Source: Streptomyces hygroscopicus subsp. hygroscopicus (GTDB taxonomy: Bacteria; Actinomycetota; Actinomycetes; Streptomycetales; Streptomycetaceae). Taken from it: 64,000 nt of DNA. Below are positions 47,569 to 56,291 of the stretch, piece by piece. Location: contig NZ_BSSM01000023.1 in NCBI RefSeq assembly GCF_030269125.1, positions 1 to 64,000 on the forward strand, given 5' to 3'. A program made the translations under genes and the position numbers. The notes beneath the pieces were generated by a model. It was not told where the DNA came from and did no database searches. It saw only the letters and a program-made list of their open reading frames with translations. The first letter of the stretch is position 1. Every line of letters starts with the position of its first letter.

Positions 47569-50097
47569 ATGATGCTGCGTTACGCCCTCCGGACAGTCCG
47601 GGCCCGCACGGCGGGATTCCTCGGCGCCTTCGTCGCCCTGATGTGTGCGGCCGCCCTGATCAGCGCCTGCGGGAGCCTCCTCGACACCGGACTGCGTGGC
47701 ACCATCAGCACCGAGCGCTACGCGGCCGCGCCGGTCCTGGTCTCCGCCGACCAGGACGTCCACCAGATCACCGTCAGGCACCGGCACGGCAAGACCAAGG
47801 TCAAGGACAAGGCGAAGCCCCTCGCCGAGCGCGTCTGGCTGTCCGAGCGGCTGCGGGACCGGATCGCCCGCGCCCCCGGGGTGGCCCGGGTCGTACCCGA
47901 ACTCACCTTCCTCGCCCAGCCGGCGACCCCGGCGGGCACGGATGGCCGTACCGCCTACGGGCACGCCTGGGACTCCGCGGCGCTGACGCCGTACCGGCTC
48001 AGCGCGGGCCGCCCGCCCAAGGGCGCCGACGAGCTGGTCGTGGACGACGCCCTCGCCGCACGCGCCCGGCTGCGACCCGGCGACCGGCTCACCGTGCAGT
48101 CCACGCTCGCGCCGCGGAGCTACCGGATCACGGGCATCGCCACCCCGGCCACAGCCGTACGCCACCAGACGTCCCTCTTCTTCTCCGCCGCCGAGGCACG
48201 CCGCCTGGCCGCGCACCCCGGCCAGGTCACCGCCTTCGGCGTGCTGCCGGCCGCGGGGACGGATCCCGAGCGGCTGCGGCAGGCCGTCGCAGAGGCGCTG
48301 CGTGGCACCACGGCCCGGGTCGGCTCCGGCGACGCCCGTGGTCCCGTGGAGTTCCTGGACGCGGCCGACGCCCGCATCCGGCTGGTCAGCATGGGCGCGG
48401 CCATGGGCGGCACCTCGCTGCTGGTGGCGGTGCTCGTGGTCGTCGGCACCTTCGCGCTCACCGTGCGGCAGCGCCACCGCGAACTCGCCCTGCTGCGCGC
48501 CGTCGCCGCCACCCCGGGACAGATCCGCAGGATGCTCGGCCGGGAGGCGCTGATCGTGGGGGCGGTCGCGGGTGCGGCCGGCGCGCTGCTCGGGCTTTCG
48601 CTGGGCGGGTGGCTGTACTCCAGGTTCGTCGCCCTGGGGGCCGTACCCGCCACGCTCGAGCGGACCGTCGGTGTCTTCCCGCCGCTCGTCGCCTTCGCCG
48701 CGACCCTGCTCGGTGCCTGGGCGGCGGCCCGCATCGCCTCCCGCAGGATCGCGCGGATACGACCGGCCGAGGCCCTTGCGGAGGCCAGGTCCGAGCGCGC
48801 CCGTCCGGCCTGGGGCCGGCTCCTCGCCGGGCTGCTGTGTCTCGCGGGCGGGGTCGTCCTGGTCGTGCTCCTCACCGCGCTGCGCACCGAGGCCGCCTCG
48901 ACTCCCGTGACGCTGCTGGCCGTCGTGGTGCTGTCCATCGCCGTCGCCCTGCTCGGGCCGCTCCTGGTCAAGGCGGCCGCGTCGCTGCTCGCCGGGCCGC
49001 TGCGGCTCGCCGGTCCGGGCGGCCGGCTCGCCACCGCCAACCTGCGGGGCAACGCCGCCCGGATGGCGTCCGTGGTCACCCCGCTCACCCTGCTCGTCGG
49101 CATGACCTGCACGGTGCTGTTCGTACAGACCACGCTCGGCGACGCGGCCCGTGCCCAGGTCCGCGAGGGCGTCAGGGCCGACTGGATCGTGGCCGCGCAG
49201 GGGCCCGGTGTGCCGGGGGCGGCCGCGCAGCGCTTGCGGGCGCGGCAGGACACGGTCATCGAGGTCGTGCGGACGACGGTCCGCGTGGGCCTCGACAAGT
49301 ACCCGGCGCAGGGCGTCACCCCCGGTGGCCTGTCCCGCACCTGGGACCCGGAGGTGACCGCGGGTTCCCTGGGCGCGCTCGGGCCCGGCACCGTCGCGGT
49401 CAGCCGACTGGCCGCCGACCAACAGCATGTGGGGCCCGGAAGCAGACTGGGTCTCACGCTCGGCGACGGAACGCCCGTCACGGTCACCGTCGCCGCGGTC
49501 TACGCCCGGGGTCTCGGCTTCGGGGATATCACCCTCGCCCACGACCTCGTCGCCCCGCACGTCGACAACCCGCTCGCCTCCTCCCTCCTCGTCAGCACGT
49601 CCCGGACGCAGCGTCAAATCGCCGCCTCTCTGCGCGGGTTCCCGGGACTGCGCATATCCGCCCCGGACCGCGCCGAGGCACTGGAGGCCGGGCACGGGCG
49701 GACGAACGCCGAGGTCAACTACCTCGCCATGGGCCTCGTGCTCGCCTTCACCGCCATCGCGGTGATCAACACGCTGGCCATGTCGGTGGCGGAGCGGGTA
49801 CGGGAGTTCGCGCTGCTGCGGCTCGCGGGCGCGACCCGGCGCCAGGTGCTGCGCATGCTGCGCACCGAGTCGCTGTCCCTGCTGCTCCTGGCCACCGCGC
49901 TCGGCAGCGGCATCGCCCTCGCCGTGCTCACCGCGTTCAGCGCGGGGATGACCGGCCGGGCGGTGCCCGTGGTCACACCCCTCCTCTATGCAGCCGTCGT
50001 CGCGACCGCCGGTCTCCTCGCCCTGGTGGCATGCGCCCTGCCGGGACGTGCGGCACTGCGGGTGCCGGCGGTGACGGCGGCCACGGCGAGGGAGTAG
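47569..50097 (+). CDS. FtsX-type ABC transporter permease without adjacent ATPase
   Basis: 842 aa from ATG 47569. Ten predicted membrane helices in the pattern 1 + extracellular domain + 3 (about 280-430), repeated: 1 + domain + 3 (about 715-835). Two FtsX domains are recognised by ALLRAVAATPGQIRRMLGREALIVG and ALLRLAGATRRQVLRMLRTESL. MacB-like periplasmic regions lie at about 60-260 and 520-700. Such permeases need an ATP-binding subunit, normally the upstream gene; here the upstream gene is recX and the 266-bp gap codes nothing. Export of lipids, peptides or drugs is possible; the substrate is unknown. Confidence 0.88.
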   Translation: MMLRYALRTVRARTAGFLGAFVALMCAAALISACGSLLDTGLRGTISTERYAAAPVLVSADQDVHQITVRHRHGKTKVKDKAKPLAERVWLSERLRDRIARAPGVARVVPELTFLAQPATPAGTDGRTAYGHAWDSAALTPYRLSAGRPPKGADELVVDDALAARARLRPGDRLTVQSTLAPRSYRITGIATPATAVRHQTSLFFSAAEARRLAAHPGQVTAFGVLPAAGTDPERLRQAVAEALRGTTARVGSGDARGPVEFLDAADARIRLVSMGAAMGGTSLLVAVLVVVGTFALTVRQRHRELALLRAVAATPGQIRRMLGREALIVGAVAGAAGALLGLSLGGWLYSRFVALGAVPATLERTVGVFPPLVAFAATLLGAWAAARIASRRIARIRPAEALAEARSERARPAWGRLLAGLLCLAGGVVLVVLLTALRTEAASTPVTLLAVVVLSIAVALLGPLLVKAAASLLAGPLRLAGPGGRLATANLRGNAARMASVVTPLTLLVGMTCTVLFVQTTLGDAARAQVREGVRADWIVAAQGPGVPGAAAQRLRARQDTVIEVVRTTVRVGLDKYPAQGVTPGGLSRTWDPEVTAGSLGALGPGTVAVSRLAADQQHVGPGSRLGLTLGDGTPVTVTVAAVYARGLGFGDITLAHDLVAPHVDNPLASSLLVSTSRTQRQIAASLRGFPGLRISAPDRAEALEAGHGRTNAEVNYLAMGLVLAFTAIAVINTLAMSVAERVREFALLRLAGATRRQVLRMLRTESLSLLLLATALGSGIALAVLTAFSAGMTGRAVPVVTPLLYAAVVATAGLLALVACALPGRAALRVPAVTAATARE

Positions 50098-50148
50098 GCC
50101 ACGGCGCGGCGAGGGAGCAGCGGTCAGATTCCCGTCGGCGTCACCGCG

Positions 50149-50562
50149 TCACCGCGTCACCGGCGTCACCGGAAGACCGGCCGAGCGCCAGGACTGGAAG
50201 CCGCCGACCAGGTCGGTGGCCCGGTTCAGGCCGAGTTGGTGGAGGGAGGCGGCGGCGAGGGTGGAGGCGTAGCCCTCGTTGCAGATCAGCACGATGCGCA
50301 GGTCGTGGCTCGTGGCCTCGGGGAGGCGGTGGCTGCCCCGGGGGTCGAGGCGCCACTCCAGTTCGTTGCGCTCGACGACGACGGCGCCGGGGATCAGCCC
50401 GTCCCGCTCGCGCAGGGCCGCGTACCGGATGTCGACCAGCAGGGCGTCACCGGTCCGTGCCGTCTCGTACGCCTCCCGCGCCTCGACGCGCCGGTAGCCG
50501 GTGCGCACCCGCTCCAGCAACTCGTCGATGCCGACCGGGCCGTGGTGTGGGGCGCTGCTCAC
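50149..50562 (-). CDS. rhodanese-like sulfurtransferase
   Basis: 137 aa from GTG 50562. Single rhodanese domain with active-site loop CNEGYAS (catalytic Cys) and the CH2A-like part LLVDIRYAALRERDGLIPGAVVVERNELEWRLD. Its start overlaps the end of the cysteine dioxygenase gene (GTGA). The pair fits a cysteine-sulfinate/sulfane-sulfur route: CDO oxidises cysteine and the rhodanese handles persulfide. Convergent with the FtsX permease. Confidence 0.9.
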   Translation of the reverse strand: MSSAPHHGPVGIDELLERVRTGYRRVEAREAYETARTGDALLVDIRYAALRERDGLIPGAVVVERNELEWRLDPRGSHRLPEATSHDLRIVLICNEGYASTLAAASLHQLGLNRATDLVGGFQSWRSAGLPVTPVTR

Positions 50563-51116
50563 TGCCAGTCCTCCGGGCGTTCGACCTGCTCCAGGCGCAG
50601 CACCTGGCCCGAGCGACTGTAGCGGCGGATGCGGGGGAGCGGCGGGTAGTAGGCGTGGACGGAGATCGCGTGTCGGTCGGGGGAGTCGTTGAGGACCTCG
50701 TGCACATGGTGGTGGCCGAAGGCGCGCCCCTGTCCGGCAGGCAGCCGGCGTTCGCGGTCCACGCCCGCGGTGAGTTCCAGGGTCTGCCAGCCGTCGGTGG
50801 GCAGCCGGACGGCGAGCGCGTTCTCCTTGAGCTCGCCCGAGGCGGTGAGGAAGGCGCCGACCGACTCGGCGTGGTCGTGCCAGCCGGTGCCGGTGCCCGG
50901 CGGCCAGCCGATCAGCCACGCCTCGCTGCCGCCGGGGCCGTCCAGCCGTATCCAGGTGCGGCCCTCCGGGTCCAGTGGGAGAGCGGCGAGCAGTTCGGCG
51001 TCGGCCGCCGTGCGCCGTACGAAGTCGAGGAGTTCCGCCTGGGTCGGGGCCGAACCGGTGATTGGGGACGCGGAAGGAGACGTCGGGGAAGAAGCCGAAG
51101 GAGACGAGACAGACAC
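50559..51116 (-). CDS. cdo: cysteine dioxygenase type I
   Basis: 185 aa from GTG 51116 (AGGA 8 nt upstream); GTG 51122 is an alternative. Cupin enzyme that converts L-cysteine to cysteine sulfinate. Metal ligands appear in GWHDHAES (HxH) and GHHHVHEVLN, and the HAISVHAYYPPL end is typical. N-terminal 30 residues are Ser/Pro-rich and not part of the fold. Overlaps the rhodanese gene by 4 nt. A 15-codon Cys-rich leader ORF lies 70 nt upstream. Confidence 0.92.
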   Translation of the reverse strand: MSVSSPSASSPTSPSASPITGSAPTQAELLDFVRRTAADAELLAALPLDPEGRTWIRLDGPGGSEAWLIGWPPGTGTGWHDHAESVGAFLTASGELKENALAVRLPTDGWQTLELTAGVDRERRLPAGQGRAFGHHHVHEVLNDSPDRHAISVHAYYPPLPRIRRYSRSGQVLRLEQVERPEDWQ

Positions 51117-51186
51117 GTGCACCGTCCTGAAGAGGGTTCGCGGAACGGGCGCACGGCGGCGCCCGGAAGAAAAAGGGGATGCGAAT

Positions 51187-51234
51187 TCAGCAGGACGGAC
51201 GACACACGCAACCCGCATAGCGGACGAGGTCCAT
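51187..51234 (-). CDS. cysteine-rich leader peptide upstream of cysteine dioxygenase
   Basis: MDLVRYAGCVCRPSC then TGA: 15 codons, three of the last seven being Cys. GGAGGG lies 6 nt before ATG 51234. It sits about 40 nt after a promoter-like pair and 70 nt before cysteine dioxygenase. Ribosome stalling at the TGC/TGT codons when Cys-tRNA is scarce would be a standard attenuation logic, and cysteine dioxygenase should be off when Cys is low. The peptide is too short for usual ORF callers. Function is inferred from codon content and position. Confidence 0.72.
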   Translation of the reverse strand: MDLVRYAGCVCRPSC

Positions 51235-51241
51235 ATGGACC
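51228..51241. promoter_or_regulatory. 14-bp perfect palindrome at the leader start
   Basis: GGTCCATATGGACC spans the leader-peptide ribosome site-to-start region. It could be a repressor operator or an RNA hairpin sequestering the start codon. Confidence 0.6.
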
Positions 51242-51279
51242 CTCCGCCACAGGCGCACACAGGTGTCGGTCACGAGCGG

Positions 51280-51308
51280 AGTACAACACGCCGTCGGAGC
51301 CCGGTCAA
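51280..51308 (-). promoter_or_regulatory. promoter of the leader-cdo-rhodanese operon
   Basis: On the minus strand TTGACC (51308-51303), a 17-nt spacer, and TGTACT (51285-51280). Motif match with correct spacing; the -10 is imperfect. Confidence 0.45.
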
Positions 51309-51459
51309 CCGACCGTCACCATGCGGACAGAGGATGACGGCGCACCGGGGTGGTACGGCGCGGGGCCGATGTGCGGCACGCCCCGAGTCCACGGTTCGCG
51401 CGCCTCGGGTTCCCCGCCCCGAAGCTCACGCCCGCCGTGCCGAGGAGCGTGCGGGGTGC

Positions 51460-51807
51460 CTACAGATCGGCCGGGCGGGTAAACCCGTAGGCGCGCTCGA
51501 CCTTGGCCACGTGGAGCGAGTAGGAGGCGTACCAGTGCTCGCGTCCGTGCACACGGGCCAGGGCGTGCTCCGCGTGCTCCCGCCAGGCGGCGATCGAGTC
51601 CTCGTCCCTCCAGTACGACACCGTGATCCCCAGACCGTCCGGACGGCGAGCGGAATCGACACCGAGGAACCCCGGCTGCTCGGCGGCCAGTTCCAGCAAC
51701 CGCTCGTCCGTCTCCGCGTAGCCGTGGTCGACGGCGGTCCGTACGGCGGTGAACACCACGGCGTAGTAGGGCGGTGTGGGCAGCGACGCGGGCGCGACAT
51801 CGGTCAC
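51460..51807 (-). CDS. antibiotic biosynthesis monooxygenase (ABM)-domain protein
   Basis: 115 aa from GTG 51807. Small alpha-beta barrel of the ABM superfamily: YYAVVFTAVRT, ELAAEQPGFLGVDSARRPDGLGITVSYWRDEDSIAAWREHAEHALAR. The ISVSYW-DEDSIAAWR segment is the usual signature of YgiN/heme-degrading-like monooxygenases. Catalytic activity is not assured. On the same strand as, and 112 bp downstream of, the FAD monooxygenase. Confidence 0.82.
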   Translation of the reverse strand: MTDVAPASLPTPPYYAVVFTAVRTAVDHGYAETDERLLELAAEQPGFLGVDSARRPDGLGITVSYWRDEDSIAAWREHAEHALARVHGREHWYASYSLHVAKVERAYGFTRPADL

Positions 51808-51919
51808 GGAGTTCCTCCAGCAGACGGCACCAGCAGTAACGCCGCAAACGATCTCGCGTGCCGACCGGACTCACAACCCCCTGTGCGGTGACCGACCCGC
51901 GTTCCCGGGGGAGTCGCCC

Positions 51920-53521
51920 TCACCCCACCCCCGCCTCCGCCTCGACCGCTTCCGCCACGGCTCCCCCCACCGTCGCCTCCGCCGCCGCGTACAAGTCGGC
52001 GGGCCGGACGCCGTTCAGCGTGGTGACCAGGTGGCCGTCGGGGCGCACCAGCAGGACGCTGTGGGCCGGGGCGCCCGGGTAGGACTCGGCGACCAGCAGC
52101 TCGGCCGGGTGGGGCAGGGCCGTCACCGCGGCGGCCAGGCGGGGCATCACGCCCGCGGAGACCCAGTGCTTGCGGTCCCAGACGCCCGTGCCGGGGGCGA
52201 CCAGGACGACGAGGAGGGCGCCGCGGCCGAGGCGGTCGCGGAGGCGGACGAGGGAGCCGTCCTCCGCCGTGACGCGGACGTCGGTCACCGGGGCGCCGGG
52301 GGAGGTGTCGACGGGGATCTCGCCCTGGAGGTGCCGGGGCGTGAGGGGGGAGGCGGAGTACGCGCCCGGCGCGCCGAGCGCCCCGCGACCCAGGTGGCCG
52401 TCGGTGAGCAGGGCGTCGTGGCCGCGGGCCGCGCCGGGGACGATGTACCGCAGCCCACCTCCGCTGCGCAGCCCCGGCAGTGCCTGGTCGGTGGCCCGCA
52501 GCCGGGCGGCGACCACCGCGCGCCGCTCGGCCTGGTAGCTGTCCAGCAGCGTCTCGTGCGGCCCGTGGTGCCAGGCGGCGGCCAGTTTCCAGGAGAGGTT
52601 GTCGGCGTCCCGCAGCCCCTCGTCCAGCCCTTGTGTGCCCAGCGCGCCGAGCAGGTGTGCCGCGTCGCCGGCGAGGAAGACGCGGCCGTTGCGCCACCGC
52701 CGGGCCAGCCGGTGGTGCACCGTGTGGACGCCGGTGTCGAGCAGGTCGTACGCGGGCGTCGAGCCGTCGGTCCAGCCCGCGAGGGTCTCGCGGACGCGGG
52801 CCACCAGCAGTTCGGGCGTGATCAGGTCCTTGCCCGGCGGCAGCAGCCAGTCCAGGCGCCAGGCACCGTCCGGCAGGGGGCGGGCGGTCACCTCCCCGGC
52901 GAAGGGACCGGACGACCGCCACGGTGGCATCCGGTGCAGCAACGCCTGCCCCTCCCACGGGAGTTCCGTGCGCAGCGCGGCGACCGCGTGCCGCTCCACC
53001 GCCGTACGGCCGGGGAAACGAATGTCCTGAAGCTTGCGCACGGTCGAGCGGGTGCCGTCGCAGCCCACCAGGTAACTGCCGCGCCACCAGGTGCCCTTGG
53101 GACCCCGGGTGTGCGCGGTGACACCCGAGGGCTCCTGCTCGATCGCGTCCAGGCGGCTGCCCGCGGCGATCTCCACCAGGGGCCGATCGGCGACGGCCGC
53201 CCGCAGCAGGCCCGTGATCACGTGCTGGGCGATGTGCAGCGGAGCGGGCTCGTCCGGGCCGAAGGCGATCTCGCTCACCACCTGCCGGCGCCGCATCGAC
53301 CGCCAGCCGGTCCAGCGCACGCCGTGGTGGTCGAGCGCCGCCCCGGTCAGCCGCTCCAGCAGCGCGGCGGTGTCCTCGCGCAACACGACGGTGCGCGCCG
53401 GGCGGGGCTCCTCCTTGCCGGGGCCCTCGTCCAGGACGACGGTCGGCACCTCCTGGCGGGCCAGTGCCAGGGCGAGCGTGAGCCCGACGGGCCCCGCTCC
53501 GACGATGATCACCGGGTCCAC
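51920..53521 (-). CDS. FAD-dependent aromatic-type monooxygenase
   Basis: 533 aa from GTG 53521; ATG 53611 gives 30 more residues without family support. Rossmann motif VIIVGAGPVGLTLALALARQ at the start, DG motif in LVGCDGTRSTVRK, GDAAH motif in RVFLAGDAAHLLGALGTQGLDEGLRDADNL, and a thioredoxin-like C-terminal domain (about 400-530) as in the PheA/TfdB and PgaE/RdmE hydroxylases. Substrates are usually phenols or polyketides; nothing here identifies one. No polyketide genes lie nearby. Confidence 0.88.
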   Translation of the reverse strand: MDPVIIVGAGPVGLTLALALARQEVPTVVLDEGPGKEEPRPARTVVLREDTAALLERLTGAALDHHGVRWTGWRSMRRRQVVSEIAFGPDEPAPLHIAQHVITGLLRAAVADRPLVEIAAGSRLDAIEQEPSGVTAHTRGPKGTWWRGSYLVGCDGTRSTVRKLQDIRFPGRTAVERHAVAALRTELPWEGQALLHRMPPWRSSGPFAGEVTARPLPDGAWRLDWLLPPGKDLITPELLVARVRETLAGWTDGSTPAYDLLDTGVHTVHHRLARRWRNGRVFLAGDAAHLLGALGTQGLDEGLRDADNLSWKLAAAWHHGPHETLLDSYQAERRAVVAARLRATDQALPGLRSGGGLRYIVPGAARGHDALLTDGHLGRGALGAPGAYSASPLTPRHLQGEIPVDTSPGAPVTDVRVTAEDGSLVRLRDRLGRGALLVVLVAPGTGVWDRKHWVSAGVMPRLAAAVTALPHPAELLVAESYPGAPAHSVLLVRPDGHLVTTLNGVRPADLYAAAEATVGGAVAEAVEAEAGVG

Positions 53522-53643
53522 GGCGCGGCGCCCCCTGTCCGCGGCGATGCCTCGACGGCAGTGGGTGAACAGCAAGGTGAGGCCGGGTGCACGATCACAG
53601 AACGTATGCAACCCATTGGCAGAGTATGCGTCAAGTGACCCTC

Positions 53644-53673
53644 GGGGGCAGTGGCGATCATGCCACTGCCCCC
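53644..53673 (-). terminator. terminator of gluABCD operon
   Basis: GGGGGCAGTGGC (53644-53655) pairs perfectly with GCCACTGCCCCC (53662-53673), loop GATCAT. It lies 28 bp beyond the gluD stop on the minus strand. Confidence 0.75.
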
Positions 53674-53700
53674 GGCCGAATCATGCGACTTGAGTGATGG

Positions 53701-54636
53701 TCACTTCTTGGGGCCGGTGATGTCACCGATGCCGGAGAGGGAACCGGCCGGGTCCGCCCCGGTCGCCGCCGAACCGGCGACCTCCGCCACGTCCTGCGTG
53801 CCCAGTACCGCTCCGGTGGACTTCTTGCCCCGCCTCAGCCGGCCCTCCAGCCAGTGCGCGAAGGAGGTGAGCGAGAAGTTGATGGCCACGTAGATCACGG
53901 CCACGACGGTGAGGGAGGCGATGAAGTTGCCGTAGTAGCCGCTCATCGTGTTGGCCGAGGCCAGCAGCTCGGGGAAGGTGAGGACCGCGCCGCCGAGGGC
54001 GGTGTCCTTCACGATGACCACCAGCTGGCTGACGATGGCCGGCAGCATCACGGTGACCGACTGCGGGAGCAGCACGAGCCGCATCATCTGACCCTTGCGC
54101 AGGCCGATCGCCAGGGCCGCCTCGGACTGGCCCCTCGGCAGCGAGAGGATGCCCGCGCGGACGATCTCCGCGAGGACCGACGCGTTGTAGAGCACCAGGC
54201 CGGTGACGACCGCGTAGAACGGCCGGTCGTCCGAACTGACGCCGGTGTACTGGGCGAAGAGCGCCAGCCCGAAGATCATCAGGACCAGTACGGGGATCGC
54301 GCGGAAGAACTCGACCAGGACGGAGGCGACCACGCGCACCCAGGCGTGGTCCGAGAGCCGGGCGATGCCGAGCACGGCACCGAGCGGCAGCGCGATGACC
54401 ATCGCCAGCGCCGCCGCCTCCAGGGTCTTCTGCAGGCCGGGCCAGATGTACGTCGTGTACGCCTCGGAACCGGTGAAGAAGGGCTTCCACAGGGCCCAGT
54501 CCAGCTGGCCCTTGTCGTTCATGGCGGTGTAAACCCACCAGACGAGGGCCGCGAGGACGACCAGGAAGGCCGCCGTGTACAGAATGTTGCGCCGCTTGGC
54601 GCGGGGCCCCGGAGTGTCGAACAGGACCGAAGTCAT
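53701..54636 (-). CDS. gluD: glutamate ABC transporter permease GluD
   Basis: 311 aa from ATG 54636, overlapping the gluC stop (ATGA). Amino-acid permease of the HisM/GltK type: first helix about 20-40, five core helices about 80-290, EAA-loop EAALAIGLRKGQMMRLVLLPQSVTVMLPAIVSQLVVIVKDTALG. The C-terminal 40 residues (AGSAATGADPAGSLSGIGD) are a hydrophilic tail. With GluC it forms the membrane channel. Confidence 0.93.
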   Translation of the reverse strand: MTSVLFDTPGPRAKRRNILYTAAFLVVLAALVWWVYTAMNDKGQLDWALWKPFFTGSEAYTTYIWPGLQKTLEAAALAMVIALPLGAVLGIARLSDHAWVRVVASVLVEFFRAIPVLVLMIFGLALFAQYTGVSSDDRPFYAVVTGLVLYNASVLAEIVRAGILSLPRGQSEAALAIGLRKGQMMRLVLLPQSVTVMLPAIVSQLVVIVKDTALGGAVLTFPELLASANTMSGYYGNFIASLTVVAVIYVAINFSLTSFAHWLEGRLRRGKKSTGAVLGTQDVAEVAGSAATGADPAGSLSGIGDITGPKK

Positions 54637-55298
54637 CGCTTCACCGCCACCTTCTTGCCCACCCAGCCGAGGATCAGGCCGGTCGGCAGGGTCAGGCAGA
54701 CGAAGCCGAAGGCGATGACCGCCGAGATCGCCATCAGCTGCGCCTCGTTCTCGATCATCTTCTTCATCAGCAGGGCTGCCTCCGCCACGTTGATCGCGGC
54801 GGCCACCGTCGTGTTCTTCGTCAACGCGATCAGCACGTTGGTCAGCGGTCCGACGGTCGCGCGGAAGGCCTGCGGGAGCACGACCAGACCGAGCACCTGG
54901 GAGAAGCTGAGGCCGATGGCCCGTGCCGCCTCCGCCTGACCGACCGGCACCGTGTTGATGCCGGCCCGGATCGCCTCGCACACGAAAGCCGAGGTGTAGA
55001 CGATCAGGCCGAGCACGGCCAGCCGGAAGTTGATCGCGTCGAAGCCCTTGGCGCCCAGGCTGATACCCAGCGTCTGGTTCAGACCGAGCGAGGAGAACAG
55101 GATGATCACCGTGAGCGGGATGTTCCGCACGATGTTCACGTAGGCGGTGCCGAAACCGCGCATCAGCGGTACCGGACCCACCCGCATGGCGGCCAGCAGG
55201 GTGCCCCAGACCAGGGAGCCCACGGCCGACAGCAGGGTGAGCTGCACCGTCGTCCAGAAGGCGCCCAGTACGTCGTAATGTCCAAGAAAGTCGAACAC
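54633..55298 (-). CDS. gluC: glutamate ABC transporter permease GluC
   Basis: 221 aa. Five membrane helices with EAA-loop AEAARAIGLSFSQVLGLVVLPQAFRATVGPLTNVLIALTKNTTVAAA. Homologous to GluD and HisQ-type permeases. It follows gluB by 79 bp and overlaps gluD by 4 nt. Confidence 0.93.
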   Translation of the reverse strand: MFDFLGHYDVLGAFWTTVQLTLLSAVGSLVWGTLLAAMRVGPVPLMRGFGTAYVNIVRNIPLTVIILFSSLGLNQTLGISLGAKGFDAINFRLAVLGLIVYTSAFVCEAIRAGINTVPVGQAEAARAIGLSFSQVLGLVVLPQAFRATVGPLTNVLIALTKNTTVAAAINVAEAALLMKKMIENEAQLMAISAVIAFGFVCLTLPTGLILGWVGKKVAVKR

Positions 55299-55377
55299 GA
55301 TCTCCCGCGCTTCCGCGTGTAGGGATGCCCACGGTGCGCCGCCGTCGTGAACGGCGGCGCACCGGCAGGGCGTTGCC

Positions 55378-56211
55378 TCAGCTCTTGATGTCGCCGATCT
55401 TCGGCGCGGGCTCGTTCTTGTAGTCGGCCGGACCGAAGTTCTTCTTCACGGCCGCGGCCCAGGAGCCGTCGGACACCATGGACTCGAGCGCCTTGTTGAT
55501 CTTCGCCTTGAGGTCGCTGCCCTTCTTGACGCCGATCCCGTAGTTCTCGTTGGTCATCTTGAAGCCGCCGAGCTTGAACTTGCCCTTGAACTGGGCCTGG
55601 GCGGCGTAACCGGCGAGGATGGAGTCGTCCGTGGTGAGGGCGTCGATGGCGCCGCTCTGCAGACCCGACAGGCAGGCCGAGTACGTCGGGTACGTCTGGA
55701 GGTCGGCCTTCGGGGCCAGCTTGGCCTTGACGTTCTGCGCCGAGGTCGAACCGGCCACGGAACACAGCTTCTTGTTGTTCAGGTCCGCAGGCGCCTTGAT
55801 GGCCGTCTCGTCGGCACGCAGCAGCACGTCCTGGTGGGCCAGCAGGTACGGGCCGGCGAAGTCGACCTTCTGCTCGCGCTCCGGGGTGATCGAGTACGTG
55901 GCGGCGATGAAGTCGACGTCACCGCGCTGCAGCATGGTCTCGCGGTCGGCGCTCTTCGACTCCTTCCACTCGATCTGGTCGGAGCCGTAGCCGAGCTTCT
56001 TGGCGACATAGGTGGCCACGTCGACATCGAAACCCGAGTAGCCCTGGGGCGTCTTCTGACCGAGGCCGGGCTGGTCGAACTTGATGCCGATGGTGATCTT
56101 CTTGCCGCCGGAGGAACCGTTGTCGTCCTTCTTGTCGCCGCCGCACGCGGTGGCAGCGAGGCCGAGGGCGAGGACGGCGGCCGAGGCGGCGGTGACCTTG
56201 CGGAGCTTCAT
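55378..56211 (-). CDS. gluB: glutamate-binding lipoprotein GluB
   Basis: 277 aa from ATG 56211 (AAGGA 9 nt upstream; ATG 56220 lies too close). Lipoprotein signal with lipobox LAATAC at about residue 22. Type 3 amino-acid-binding fold: ITIGIKFDQPGLG, GFDVDVATYVAKKLG, DFIAATYSITPEREQKVDFAGPY, KLCSVAGSTSAQN and DALTTDDSILAGYA. Captures glutamate outside the membrane for GluCD. Confidence 0.93.
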   Translation of the reverse strand: MKLRKVTAASAAVLALGLAATACGGDKKDDNGSSGGKKITIGIKFDQPGLGQKTPQGYSGFDVDVATYVAKKLGYGSDQIEWKESKSADRETMLQRGDVDFIAATYSITPEREQKVDFAGPYLLAHQDVLLRADETAIKAPADLNNKKLCSVAGSTSAQNVKAKLAPKADLQTYPTYSACLSGLQSGAIDALTTDDSILAGYAAQAQFKGKFKLGGFKMTNENYGIGVKKGSDLKAKINKALESMVSDGSWAAAVKKNFGPADYKNEPAPKIGDIKS

Positions 56212-56291
56212 GCTGAACATCCTTCGAAGTGGTGAGGGACGAGGCCCGTGGGAGAAGACGATCCGGGCGCCCGGGACGGCCGCCCGCACCC

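Noticed and set aside
50136..50171. Four copies of GCGTCACC-type octamers
   Set aside because: They are short, partly within the rhodanese 3' end (coding VTPVTR), and four imperfect octamers in GC-rich DNA are unremarkable.
51181..51217. Alternative ORF start MRVACVVRPAEF as N-terminus of cysteine dioxygenase
   Set aside because: It would add about 34 residues lacking any family similarity, has no ribosome site and overlaps the better leader ORF.
53701..55362. Single 553-aa fusion ORF covering both glutamate permeases
   Set aside because: The upstream half is a shadow of gluC in another frame; gluD has its own ATG with ATGA overlap.
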